From contig NZ_STGK01000002.1 in the NCBI RefSeq assembly GCF_004919105.1, forward strand, positions 124,001-188,000: DNA of 64,000 bases, read 5' to 3'. Shown here piece by piece: positions 26,186 through 33,740 of the stretch (position 1 is its first letter; the number at the start of each line of letters is the position of its first letter). The notes under the pieces were generated by a model, which had not been told where the DNA came from, did not search any database, and saw only the letters and a program-made list of their open reading frames with translations. Both the position numbers and the translations under genes were made by a program. Origin of the DNA: Nocardioides sp. GY 10113. GTDB taxonomy: Bacteria > Actinomycetota > Actinomycetes > Propionibacteriales > Nocardioidaceae.

Positions 26186-26620
26186 TCAGGAGCCCTCAGC
26201 GCTCCGGATGAACCGCGACGTCTCGGGGTGCCACACGAAGACCACGGCCACGGCGGCGACGACCCCGGCGGCGCCCGCGCCGACGAGCACCAGGAACGGA
26301 GAGTCGGTGCGCATCACCGCCAGCGTGCCGACGAGGATGCCCAGCGCGAAGCAGGCCAGCCCGTGCTGGGCCCAGAGGTGCCGGTGCCGGAACAGCTGGA
26401 TCATCGTCAGCATCGTCACCGCGATGACGCCGTAGAGGACGAGGACCACCGGGACGAACTCGGTCGGCTGGACGGTGGTGTCGCCCGCCTCCATCGGCGA
26501 CCAGACCCGGTCCAGGTCGCCGCGGAAGACCACGACCGCCACCGACATCACCAGGCCCGCCGCGACCAGGGTCCACAGCAGCCAGCTCGCGAGGTCGACC
26601 GTCACCGGTCGCTTCATCAT
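26186..26620 (-). CDS. Small integral membrane protein of unknown function
   Basis: A 144-residue protein with four predicted membrane helices: about 10-31 (LASWLLWTLVAAGLVMSVAV), 55-75, 86-105 and 108-128, and a charged tail HPETSRFIRSAEGS. The longer loop after helix 1 (RGDLDRVWSPMEAGDTTVQP) should face outside. ATG at 26618-26620 preceded by AGGAGGAACG, so the start is well supported, although a second ATG follows at once. It is separated from the SOS box by about 120 bp. No family recognised. Confidence 0.82.
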   Translation of the reverse strand: MMKRPVTVDLASWLLWTLVAAGLVMSVAVVVFRGDLDRVWSPMEAGDTTVQPTEFVPVVLVLYGVIAVTMLTMIQLFRHRHLWAQHGLACFALGILVGTLAVMRTDSPFLVLVGAGAAGVVAAVAVVFVWHPETSRFIRSAEGS

Positions 26621-26654
26621 CGTTCCTCCTCCAGAGCCCGCCGCACGGGCCGGA

Positions 26655-26660
26655 TAGGGT
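26655..26660 (+). promoter_or_regulatory. Leaderless -10 box for the YbaK-type gene
   Basis: TAGGGT (TANNNT form) with 7 nt before the ATG at 26668 and no ribosome site between, so transcription probably starts at the start codon. Confidence 0.6.
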
Positions 26661-26667
26661 CGCCCGC

Positions 26668-27138
26668 ATGGCGGACGACCATCCCACGATCAGCCGGTTC
26701 CGTGAGGAGCACCATCGTCGTGGTGGCGCCGGCGAGATCGTCATTCTGCCCGACGCGGTGCACACCGCCGCGCTCGCCGCCGCCGCCTTGGGCTGCGAGG
26801 TCGGCGCGATCGCGAACAGCCTGCTGTTCTCCGCCGACGACGCACCGGTGCTGATCCTCACCTCCGGCGCCCACCGGGTCGACACCGCCGCGACCGGCGA
26901 GGCACTCGGCGTGCGCCTGCGCCGGGCCTCCCCCGACTTCGTCCGCGAGCACACCGGGCAGGTCATCGGCGGCGTCTCCCCGATCGGTCACCCGGCCCCG
27001 ATCCCGACGTACCTGGACCCGTGGCTGGCCCGCCACCCCGTCATCTGGGCCGCGGCCGGCCACCCCGCAGCCGTCTTCTCCACCACGTACGACGAGCTGC
27101 TGGCCCTGACCGGCGCGACCCCGCTCGAGGTGGGGTGA
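26668..27138 (+). CDS. YbaK/ProX-type aminoacyl-tRNA deacylase
   Basis: A 156-residue YbaK/EbsC-domain protein that hydrolyses misacylated tRNA in trans. It shows VHTAALAAAALGCEVGAIANSL, LILTSGAHRVDT, the helix RRASPDFVREHTGQVIGGVSPIGH and the C-terminal WAAAGHPAAVFSTTYDELLALTG, in which the family Gly-His-Pro turn is intact. The usual substrate lysine position is not obvious (SGAHRVD), so the precise activity is uncertain. Leaderless ATG start. It is followed 4 bp later by the phytoene-desaturase-like gene. Confidence 0.9.
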   Translation: MADDHPTISRFREEHHRRGGAGEIVILPDAVHTAALAAAALGCEVGAIANSLLFSADDAPVLILTSGAHRVDTAATGEALGVRLRRASPDFVREHTGQVIGGVSPIGHPAPIPTYLDPWLARHPVIWAAAGHPAAVFSTTYDELLALTGATPLEVG

Positions 27139-27142
27139 CCCG

Positions 27143-28471
27143 ATGAGCGCGATCGTCGTCGTCGGCGGCGGGCTGGGCGGGATGGCCGCCGCCGCCCGCC
27201 TCGCCAAGCTCGGCCACCAGGTCACCCTGGTGGAGGCCGATGCCGACCTGGGCGGCGCCCTGCGCACGCTCGAGCAGGACGGGTTCGTCTGGGAGGGCGG
27301 CCCGGCCGCCACCCTGCTGCCGGCCGCGCTGCGCGACCTCTTCCGCAAGTCCGGCAGGCCGCTGGAGGCCGAGCTCAAGGCCGACCTCGAGCCGGTGCCG
27401 ATCATCCGCGAGCACCGCTTCGAGGACCGGACCAGCGTGCGCCTCCCCGGCGGCTCCCGCGCGGCCCAGCTGCACGCCTTCGACGAGCTCGGCGCCGGCC
27501 TGGGCCGTGCCTGGGTCGAGCACGTCGACGCCTACGGCGAGGTCTGGGAGGTGCTGCGCCGGCACTACGCGGAGGTGCCCTGGGACCCCGCCGCTCGGGG
27601 CAGCACGCCACAGGAGCTCGACCGGCTGTTCCGCGACCGGGAGACCCTGCACAAGCGGCTGCGCCGCCGCCTGCGCGACGACCGGCTCGCACTGGTCGCG
27701 GGCTACGACGCCACGTTCGGCGGCCACGACCTGCGCAACGTCCCGGCGTGGGTCGGCGTCACCAGCTACCTCGAGCAGTGCTTCGGCGCCTGGCAGGTGC
27801 CCGGCGGCATGGGTCGGCTCGCCGACGTGCTGACCGGGCGCCTGCGCACCCGCAAGGTCGAGGTGCTGACGTCGACCACCGCGCGCGACCTCGTCGTCGA
27901 GTCCGGCCGGGTCGTGGCGGTGCGCACCGAGCACGGCACGCTCGACGCCGACCACGCGGTGGTCGCGATCGACCCGCGCCGCCTGCCCACCCTGCGCCCC
28001 CTGGTCGAGCGCACCATGCCCGCCGTACCGCCGGTGGTCACCCACCTCGGCCTCGACGGCCCCGGCCCGGACCAGCTTCGCGACGTGGCCCACGAGGTGG
28101 TGATCCACGCCGACCCGATGCTCGTGCTCCGCCGCGGCACCGGCGCCCCGGACGGTGGCAGCGCCTGGACCGTGCTCGCCCGCGGGCGCATCGCCGAGGA
28201 CCCGGTGACCGCCCTCGCGCGGCACGGGGTCGACCTGCGCGAGCAGGTCGTCACCCGGCTCGACCTGAGCCCGCGCGAGCAGGTCGACCGGCTCCACGGC
28301 TCCCCGTTCGGCGTGCTCTGGCAGGGCCGCGGCACGGTACGCCGGCGCCTGGGGCCGACCACGCCGATCGCCGGCGTCCACGTCGCCGGCGCGCACGGCG
28401 CCCCCGGTGCGGGGGTCGCGTTCGTCACGCTGTCGGGCGCCCTGGTCGCGCAGGCGGTCGGCCCGGCCTGA
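27143..28471 (+). CDS. Phytoene desaturase-like FAD-dependent oxidoreductase
   Basis: A 442-residue flavoprotein of the CrtI/amine-oxidase superfamily. The FAD Rossmann motif is IVVVGGGLGGMAAAARLAKLG (in part, residues 4-23), with the acidic end LVEAD, GGALRT and FVWEGGPAATLLP. The C-terminal dinucleotide-binding end is GVHVAGAHGAPGAGVAFVTLSGALVA. Length is slightly under CrtI (about 490). It could act on an isoprenoid, given a nearby polyprenyl synthase, but many homologues have unknown substrates. ATG at 27143, 4 bp after the deacylase stop; likely co-transcribed. Confidence 0.85.
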   Translation: MSAIVVVGGGLGGMAAAARLAKLGHQVTLVEADADLGGALRTLEQDGFVWEGGPAATLLPAALRDLFRKSGRPLEAELKADLEPVPIIREHRFEDRTSVRLPGGSRAAQLHAFDELGAGLGRAWVEHVDAYGEVWEVLRRHYAEVPWDPAARGSTPQELDRLFRDRETLHKRLRRRLRDDRLALVAGYDATFGGHDLRNVPAWVGVTSYLEQCFGAWQVPGGMGRLADVLTGRLRTRKVEVLTSTTARDLVVESGRVVAVRTEHGTLDADHAVVAIDPRRLPTLRPLVERTMPAVPPVVTHLGLDGPGPDQLRDVAHEVVIHADPMLVLRRGTGAPDGGSAWTVLARGRIAEDPVTALARHGVDLREQVVTRLDLSPREQVDRLHGSPFGVLWQGRGTVRRRLGPTTPIAGVHVAGAHGAPGAGVAFVTLSGALVAQAVGPA

Positions 28472-28510
28472 TCCCTCGGCCGGGACCGGCGGGCCCGCGC
28501 GTCGCGACGA

Positions 28511-29392
28511 CTACCGGACCGGATCCAGCCGGTAGTGGAGCCTGACCGCCGTGGCGGACCAGAGGCGGAGCTGGTGGTCGGCGCGGAGCACGCCCTCGTC
28601 GTCGAGGTACAGGTGGAAGCTCTCCCGGATGGGCGCGCTGGCGGCGTAGGTGGCGCCGCGGTCGTCGGCGACGACGTACGCGCCGTCCTGCCCGAACCGA
28701 CCGCCGGGCGAGCGCAGGAAGAACGAGCCGTTCGGACCGTGCTCGGGCCGCAGGAAGACCTGGACGTTGCCCGACTCCAGCGGGAACGCGGCGTGCACGC
28801 TGCGGCGGCGCGCGCCGGGCAGCAGGCGCGTCGAGTACGAGCCGCTGAACGCCCGGTCGCCGGTGGAGCGGACCGTCCGGGTCCAGGCCGCGGCGCGCTG
28901 GACGCCCTCGTCGTCGACGATCAACGACACCTCGCTGTCCATGCCCCGCGCCACGTCCAGCGACCGGGTCGGCAGCGCCAGCTGGTCCAGGCGCCGCCCG
29001 AAGAGGCGTGAGATCAGCTCACCGCCGGGCCAGAACACCGGCGACCACCCGACCCAGACCTCCATCCGCCAGCCGCTGGTCCGCTCGTAGAAGTCCCTGA
29101 TCCGCGGGTGGACGAGCGCCGCGGAGAAGCCCGGCCCGTCGAGCTCGGCGAGGTCGCGCAGCAGCCCGGATCCCGCCCGGCCCCGCACCACCGAGCCCCC
29201 GAGGCGGGCCGCCTCGGCCTCCAGCCAGTCGTCGGTCACCGGTCCCCGACCACTCGTGGGACCGCGCAGCCAGGACTCCGCACCGTCCAGGTCGACCCGA
29301 CGCCCGGCCGCGCGCCAGAACTTCCGGGTGCCGAGGTCGACCGTCCGCCACGCGCGGTGCCCCTCGGCGGTCGTCGGACCGGCACTCGTCAT
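28511..29392 (-). CDS. Hypothetical protein, conserved-looking, possibly beta-rich
   Basis: A 293-residue soluble protein with no signal or membrane segment. The middle has VHPRIRDFYERTSGWRMEVWVGWSP, and the second half alternates short strands (FSGSYSTRLLPGARRRSVHAAFPLESGN, in part; ESFHLYLDDEGVLRADHQLRLW), as in a lipocalin- or START-like fold. I do not recognise the family. It converges with the desaturase-like gene and is divergent from the CrtA-like gene. ATG start; TAGCAT 7 nt upstream marks it as leaderless. Confidence 0.8.
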   Translation of the reverse strand: MTSAGPTTAEGHRAWRTVDLGTRKFWRAAGRRVDLDGAESWLRGPTSGRGPVTDDWLEAEAARLGGSVVRGRAGSGLLRDLAELDGPGFSAALVHPRIRDFYERTSGWRMEVWVGWSPVFWPGGELISRLFGRRLDQLALPTRSLDVARGMDSEVSLIVDDEGVQRAAAWTRTVRSTGDRAFSGSYSTRLLPGARRRSVHAAFPLESGNVQVFLRPEHGPNGSFFLRSPGGRFGQDGAYVVADDRGATYAASAPIRESFHLYLDDEGVLRADHQLRLWSATAVRLHYRLDPVR

Positions 29393-29399
29393 GGCGAGG

Positions 29400-29405
29400 A
29401 TGCTA
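29400..29405 (-). promoter_or_regulatory. Leaderless -10 box for the 28511-29392 gene
   Basis: On the minus strand TAGCAT ends 7 nt before the ATG at 29392 with no ribosome site between. Confidence 0.55.
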
Positions 29406-29458
29406 GGGCGTGGGCCACCGGCCGGCGTGGGACCGACCCGCCCGGCCGTCGGGGCCGC

Positions 29459-29464
29459 TACCGT
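29459..29464 (+). promoter_or_regulatory. Leaderless -10 box for the CrtA-like gene
   Basis: TACCGT followed by 8 nt and the ATG at 29473. It is divergent from the box at 29400-29405, so two leaderless promoters share about 60 bp. Confidence 0.55.
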
Positions 29465-29472
29465 CTGCGCCG

Positions 29473-30165
29473 ATGTTCAGCTATCACCTCGCGGAGCTGC
29501 CCGCTCGGACGACCGCGCGCGCCATGGCCCGGCCACCCCGACCCGGGCAGGTGCCGGGCCTGCGCCATGCCGAGGTCCTCGCCTTCATGCAGCTCGGCGC
29601 CCCCACCGCGTCGCTCGAGCGGATGCAGCTGCGGCGCGTGGCGGTGTTCGCCCGCTGGGAGGAGGAGGGCGCGCTGGACCGCTTCCTCGAGCACCACCCC
29701 CTGGGCATCGCACTGTCCACCGGGTGGCACGTGCGGATGGAGTTCCTGCGCCGCTACGGCACGCTCGCCTGCCTCCCCGACCTGCCGACGAAGGCCGGCG
29801 ACTGGGACCGCGGCGAGCCCGTCGTGGCCGTGACCCTCGCCCGCCTGCAGCTGCCGCAGCTCCCCCGCTTCCTGAAGTGGGGGAAGCCCGTGGAGCGGCT
29901 CGTGGTGTCGCACCCCGGGGCCACCATCGCCCTGGCCGCCATGCGGCCGCCTCGGCACTTCTCCACCTTCTCGATCTGGCGATCGGTCGAGGAGATGACC
30001 GCGATGGTCCACGGCCACAGCGACGTCGAGAACCGCGAGGTCCACGCCGCGGCCATGCGCGAGCAGGCCCGCCGCGACTTCCACCACGAGTCCGCCTTCA
30101 TGCGCTTCCGGCCGCTCGCGGAGCACGGGCGGTGGCAGGGCCGGGACCGGCTCCTGCCCGGCTGA
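29473..30165 (+). CDS. CrtA-like (spheroidene monooxygenase-related) protein
   Basis: A 230-residue protein. The segment STFSIWRSVEEMTAMVHG, followed by H and R positions in HAAAMREQARRDFHHESAFMRF (in part), resembles the C-terminal half of CrtA and related DUF3291-type heme monooxygenases. The N-terminal half is less recognisable. A carotenoid or other isoprenoid substrate is possible because a desaturase-like gene lies upstream, but no phytoene synthase is in the window. ATG 29473 chosen from the leaderless -10; the longer frame adds 21 unlikely residues. Confidence 0.65.
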   Translation: MFSYHLAELPARTTARAMARPPRPGQVPGLRHAEVLAFMQLGAPTASLERMQLRRVAVFARWEEEGALDRFLEHHPLGIALSTGWHVRMEFLRRYGTLACLPDLPTKAGDWDRGEPVVAVTLARLQLPQLPRFLKWGKPVERLVVSHPGATIALAAMRPPRHFSTFSIWRSVEEMTAMVHGHSDVENREVHAAAMREQARRDFHHESAFMRFRPLAEHGRWQGRDRLLPG

Positions 30166-30187
30166 GTCCGGAGAGCGGTCGGGGTGG

Positions 30188-31075
30188 TCAGACGGTGATC
30201 CGCAGCGCCTCGAAGATCTCCAGCGTCGCCTTGGACCGGTTCAGCGTGTAGAAGTGCAGGCCCGGCGCCCCACCGGCGAGCAGGTCGTCGCAGAGCTCGG
30301 CGGCGAGCCGGATGCCCGCCGCACGCACCGCGGCCCGGTCCTCGCCGGCGGCGGTGATCCGGGCGACCACGTCGTCGGGGACGCTGGTGCCGATCAGCTC
30401 GCCCTGCCGGCGGATCGCGGCCAGGTTCAGGATCGGCATGATCCCGGGCAGGATCGGGATGTCGACGCCCCGGGCACGGACCCGCTCCACCAGCGAGAAG
30501 TAGTCCTCGGCGCGGAAGAACATCTGGGTGACCGCGAACTCCGCCCCCGCCCGCGCCTTCGCCACGAGCACGTCGGCGTCGACGTCCAGGGACTCCGCGG
30601 AGGGGTGCCCCTCCGGGAACGCGGCGACGCCGACCCGGAAGCCACGGGCGTGCGCCAGCTCGACCAGGTCCAGCGCGTGGTTGAGGCCGCCCGGCGTCGG
30701 CGTCCACTCGGCGCGCGGACCCTCCCGCGGGTCGCCGCGCAGCGCCATCACGTGGCTGACGCCCTCGGCGACGTAGGCGTCGAGGATGCCCTCCAGCTCG
30801 GCGCGGGTGTGGCCGACGCAGGTCAGGTGCGCCATCGGCACCAGGTCGGTCTCGCGGGCGATCCGGCCGGTGATCGCGACGGTCTTGTCGCGGGTGGTGC
30901 CGCCGGCACCGTAGGTGACGGAGACGAACGTCGGGCGGTAGGGCTCCAGCGCCCGGATCGCCGACCACAGCTGCTGTTCGCCGACCTCGTCCTTCGGGGG
31001 GAAGAACTCGAAGGAGAACGAGCGCTCACCGGCGCTGATCAGCTCGCCGAGCGAGCGTCCGGGACCGACAGCCAT
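30188..31075 (-). CDS. metF: 5,10-methylenetetrahydrofolate reductase
   Basis: A 295-residue MTHFR (FAD-dependent), producing 5-methyl-THF for methionine synthesis. It is a TIM barrel with FSFEFFPPKDEVGEQQL at residues 20-36, VTYGAGGTTRDKT, HLTCVGHTRAEL, ALRGDP, AAFPEGHP and VTQMFFRAEDYF, ending LHFYTLNRSKAT. All are family landmarks. The open frame extends through the divergent idsA region, but ATG 31073-31075 gives the normal length and lies 7 nt after a TAGACT -10 box. Divergent from the polyprenyl synthase, as metF and idsA2 are in M. tuberculosis. Confidence 0.96.
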   Translation of the reverse strand: MAVGPGRSLGELISAGERSFSFEFFPPKDEVGEQQLWSAIRALEPYRPTFVSVTYGAGGTTRDKTVAITGRIARETDLVPMAHLTCVGHTRAELEGILDAYVAEGVSHVMALRGDPREGPRAEWTPTPGGLNHALDLVELAHARGFRVGVAAFPEGHPSAESLDVDADVLVAKARAGAEFAVTQMFFRAEDYFSLVERVRARGVDIPILPGIMPILNLAAIRRQGELIGTSVPDDVVARITAAGEDRAAVRAAGIRLAAELCDDLLAGGAPGLHFYTLNRSKATLEIFEALRITV

Positions 31076-31082
31076 GCGGGCG

Positions 31083-31088
31083 AGTCTA
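31083..31088 (-). promoter_or_regulatory. Leaderless -10 box for metF
   Basis: On the minus strand TAGACT lies 7 nt before the metF ATG; no ribosome site. Confidence 0.6.
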
Positions 31089-31098
31089 GGGCGACCAC

Positions 31099-31104
31099 TA
31101 GGGT
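31099..31104 (+). promoter_or_regulatory. Leaderless -10 box for the polyprenyl diphosphate synthase
   Basis: TAGGGT, 8 nt before the GTG at 31113. With the metF box only 10 bp away the two promoters are back to back, so RNA polymerases should compete. Confidence 0.6.
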
Positions 31105-31112
31105 GTGCTGAC

Positions 31113-32201
31113 GTGACGGACGAGGGATGGGATCCGGCGGCATTCCGCGCCGGGATCCAAGACGAGCTGGACCGCTTCCTCGACCGGCAGGCCACCCGGT
31201 TGGCCCCGCTGGGCCCGGACGCCGATCGGCTGATGACCGAGGCGCGGGCGGTGGTCTCGGGCGGCAAGCGCTTCCGCGCCGCGTTCTGCTTCTGGGGGTT
31301 CGCGGCCGTCGCCGGCGTCCCCACCGGCGAGCAGGCGGGCGCCGTCCGGCGGGCCGCGGCGGCGCTGGAGCTGCTGCACGCCTCGGCGCTGGTGCACGAC
31401 GACCTGATGGACGCCTCCGACACCCGGCGTGGGCGCCCGGCCACCCACCGTGGCTTCGAGGCCGACCACCGTGGCCAGCGCTGGCGCGGCGACGCCGAGC
31501 AGTACGGCGCCGCGGCGGCGATCCTCCTCGGCGACCTGCTGCTCTCCTGGGCCGACGAGCTGCTGCGCACCTGCGGGCTCGGCTGGGAGCGCACCGGACC
31601 GGCGCTGGACATGCTCGACCTGTGCCGCTCCGAGGTGATCGCCGGCCAGTTCCTCGACGTGTCGGTGCAGGCGCGCGGCCGGGCCGACGTCGACGACGCG
31701 ATGACGGTGCTGCGCTACAAGTCCGCCAAGTACTCCATCGAGCGACCCCTCCACATCGGCGCCGCCCTGGCCGGCGCCGACGAGGCCACCCACGACCTGC
31801 TGACCGGGTTCGGGCTCCCGCTGGGCGAGGCGTTCCAGCTCCGCGACGACCTGCTCGGCGTCTTCGGCGACCCGGCGACCACCGGCAAGCCGGCCGGCGA
31901 CGACCTGGTCGAGGGCAAGCGGACGGTGCTGGTCGCGCACGCGCTCGCCGCCGCCGGCGCGGCCGACGCAGAGCGGCTGGACGCCGCCCTCGGTGGCCCG
32001 CTGAGTGACGCCGAGGTCGACGAGCTGCGCGCGATCATCGCCGGCAGCGGAGCACTCGACCGGGTCGAGGAGACGATCGCCGCCCTGGGCGACCGGGCGC
32101 TCGACGCGCTCGCGCACGGCCGCGCGGAGGCCGGTTGGGACCCGACCGCGTGCGACGTCCTGGCCGGGCTGGCCTCGGCGGCGACCCAGCGCAGTCACTG
32201 A
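31113..32201 (+). CDS. idsA: Polyprenyl diphosphate synthase (IdsA-type, geranylgeranyl-diphosphate-like)
   Basis: A 362-residue trans-isoprenyl diphosphate synthase. The first Asp-rich motif is HDDLMDASDTRRG (about 99-111), preceded by LELLHASALV. GKRFRAAFCFW near 50 binds IPP. The second Asp region QLRDDLLGVFGDPATTGKPAGDD is split here at about 240-262. It condenses allylic diphosphates with IPP; chain length cannot be set reliably from sequence. GTG start fixed by the leaderless promoter. It lies divergent from metF. Confidence 0.93.
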   Translation: MTDEGWDPAAFRAGIQDELDRFLDRQATRLAPLGPDADRLMTEARAVVSGGKRFRAAFCFWGFAAVAGVPTGEQAGAVRRAAAALELLHASALVHDDLMDASDTRRGRPATHRGFEADHRGQRWRGDAEQYGAAAAILLGDLLLSWADELLRTCGLGWERTGPALDMLDLCRSEVIAGQFLDVSVQARGRADVDDAMTVLRYKSAKYSIERPLHIGAALAGADEATHDLLTGFGLPLGEAFQLRDDLLGVFGDPATTGKPAGDDLVEGKRTVLVAHALAAAGAADAERLDAALGGPLSDAEVDELRAIIAGSGALDRVEETIAALGDRALDALAHGRAEAGWDPTACDVLAGLASAATQRSH

Positions 32202-32253
32202 CGGGTCGGCGTACCGGGTTCCGTCCGTCGGCGGCCGGTGCGACGATCGCGGG

Positions 32254-32649
32254 ATGATCGACCACTTCGGCATCAACTGCGCCGACTGGGACGCCTCCCG
32301 GTCCTTCTACGACGCCGTGCTGAGCACCCTGGGGCACGCCCGGGTGATGGACTTCGGGGTGGCCGTCGGCTACGGCAGCGACGGCAACCCGGTCTTCTGG
32401 ATCTCGGACGCGAGCAAGGGCGAGGACGTCGACGGGCCGAACCGCGAGGTGCACATCGCCTTCGCCGCCAACGGGATCGAGCAGGTGCAGGCGTTCTACG
32501 ACGCGGCGCTGGCGGCCGGCGCCGAGTCGCTGCACGCGCCCCGACTGTGGCCGGAGTACCACCCCGGCTACTACGGCGCCTTCGTCCGCGACCCCGAGGG
32601 CAACAACGTGGAGGCGGTCTTCCACGGGGCGGCGCCCGCGGGGGGCTGA
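32254..32649 (+). CDS. VOC (glyoxalase/bleomycin-resistance) family protein
   Basis: A 131-residue single-domain VOC protein. It starts MIDHFGINCADWDASRSFYD with the first metal-ligand position His4, and ends GAFVRDPEGNNVEAVFH with the ligand Glu in VEAVFHG. The middle is REVHIAFAANGIEQVQAFYDA. The chemistry (isomerase, dioxygenase, resistance) cannot be inferred. ATG 32254 gives the family N-terminus. The stop codon lies inside the first unit of a 26-bp tandem repeat. Confidence 0.9.
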   Translation: MIDHFGINCADWDASRSFYDAVLSTLGHARVMDFGVAVGYGSDGNPVFWISDASKGEDVDGPNREVHIAFAANGIEQVQAFYDAALAAGAESLHAPRLWPEYHPGYYGAFVRDPEGNNVEAVFHGAAPAGG

Positions 32650-32699
32650 GCCGGGTCGTGTGCCTGAGGACCCGAGCCGGGTCGTGTGCCTGAGGACCC
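32648..32699. repeat. Two exact tandem copies of a 26-bp unit
   Basis: Positions 32648-32673 and 32674-32699 are identical (start GAGCCGGGTCGTGTGCC). The first copy contains the last bases of the VOC stop codon. The second copy forms the left arm of the following hairpin. Confidence 0.95.
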
Positions 32700-32796
32700 C
32701 TCATTCAGGGGTCCCAGGCACACGAGGCACCATCCGCCCGCGGCGCACCTGCCTCGTGTGCCTCACACCCCGGCATACCGATGCCTGGGGCACACG
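32683..32796. terminator. Two long hairpins between convergent genes; candidate bidirectional terminator or repeat element
   Basis: Hairpin A (32683-32724) has an 18-bp stem with one bulged A and the loop CATTC. Hairpin B (32755-32796) pairs CCCCGGCAT with ATGCC-T-GGGG and CGTGTG with CACACG. CGTGTGCC or its complement occurs repeatedly in both. There is no U-run, so Rho-independent termination in the classical sense is doubtful. The place between VOC (plus) and barstar (minus) fits an end-of-transcript or palindromic intergenic repeat role. Confidence 0.6.
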
Positions 32797-32825
32797 ACCC
32801 CGCGCCACCGGCACCCCGAGGAGCC

Positions 32826-33242
32826 TCAGACCAGCAGCGGCGCGGCGTCCTCGGGCCCGGCACCGGCCAGCAGCACCTCGAGCGCGGCACCCGGACCGCG
32901 GGCACCGAGCACGCGCACCACCGCGGCAAACGCCCGCGGCTCGGCCAGCGCCGGGGTCCCCCACCCCCGCCAGAGCAGCAGCGTCGGCTCGGCGAGGTCG
33001 CGCAGGCAGTCGTGCAGCGCGTCCAGGTTGCGGCCGTAGTGGGCGGGCAGCTCCAGGGCAGTGCCGAGGTCGGCGAGCACGCCCGCGCGGTCCTCCACCG
33101 CGGAGGTGTCCAGGTACGCGAGGCGCCATCCGTGGGCGTCGCAGGCGGCCCGGAGCTCGCCGTCGTCGGCTCGATCGTCCGGGTCCCAGCGGTGCACGCC
33201 CGCCGGGGCGCTGCCGCGCAGGATCGACGCCATGCCGCTCAT
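32826..33242 (-). CDS. Barstar-family ribonuclease inhibitor
   Basis: A 138-residue protein whose core ELPAHYGRNLDALHDCLRDL (about 63-82) matches the barnase-binding helix and loop of barstar, including the Asp at the enzyme-facing position in NLDALHDCL. It continues PTLLLWRGW. Barstars bind cognate RNases in the cytosol and block the active site. ATG 33240-33242 overlaps the RNase stop (ATGA), so toxin and inhibitor are translated together. The N-terminal part (about 1-40) is longer than in classical barstar. Confidence 0.93.
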   Translation of the reverse strand: MSGMASILRGSAPAGVHRWDPDDRADDGELRAACDAHGWRLAYLDTSAVEDRAGVLADLGTALELPAHYGRNLDALHDCLRDLAEPTLLLWRGWGTPALAEPRAFAAVVRVLGARGPGAALEVLLAGAGPEDAAPLLV

Positions 33243-33733
33243 CGATCGATGACCGCGAACGAGGCGTAGTGGTCCTCGGTCCAGTACAGCTCGCCACCGT
33301 CTCCGGCCACGATCCGGCGCGCGCCGCGGTCCGGCGAGCCGGGAGTCTCGACGGTGTACTCGGCGTAGTAGCCGTCGTCGCGCTCGGGCAGGATCCCCTC
33401 GTAGTTGCCGAACCTGCTGCCGTCGGAGTCCGGGTACGGGAACGGCCCGCCGGCATCGATCAGCGCCAGCGTCTCGGCGGCCTCGGGCGGCAGGTCGGCC
33501 AGCGCCACCACCGGCAACCCGCTCTCGGGGTCGACCGCCTGCCCGTCCGCCTGCCCGTCCGCCTGCTCGTCCGCCTGCTCGCCACCGTCTCCGGCCACGA
33601 TCCGGTCGCTCGGCGAGGACGGGGCCGGCTCGTCGCCGGACTGCATCCACCACAGACCGCCGCTCAGCACGGCCACGACCACCGCGACCGACGCCAGGGC
33701 GCTCCGCCCGCGTGACCCCGCCCGCCCCGCCAT
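33239..33733 (-). CDS. Secreted/anchored guanyl-specific RNase (RNase Sa/barnase family)
   Basis: A 164-residue protein with a basic N-terminus, a hydrophobic helix (about 12-30, possible signal or anchor), a low-complexity linker, and an RNase Sa-like domain from about residue 70. The C-terminal catalytic set is visible: Glu in YYAEYTVETPG, Arg in RGARRIVAG and His in EDHYASFAVID. The linker has a 12-bp DNA repeat (33536-33583; Gln-Ala-Asp-type residues) and a second copy of RIVAGDGGE. It is followed by the overlapping barstar gene. It starts 7 bp after the Rv2175c-like gene. Confidence 0.92.
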   Translation of the reverse strand: MAGRAGSRGRSALASVAVVVAVLSGGLWWMQSGDEPAPSSPSDRIVAGDGGEQADEQADGQADGQAVDPESGLPVVALADLPPEAAETLALIDAGGPFPYPDSDGSRFGNYEGILPERDDGYYAEYTVETPGSPDRGARRIVAGDGGELYWTEDHYASFAVIDR

Positions 33734-33740
33734 CAGCGGC

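Noticed and set aside
31076..31612. N-terminal extension of metF to 474 residues
   Set aside because: The extra residues are antisense of the polyprenyl synthase; the leaderless -10 and family length place the start at 31075.
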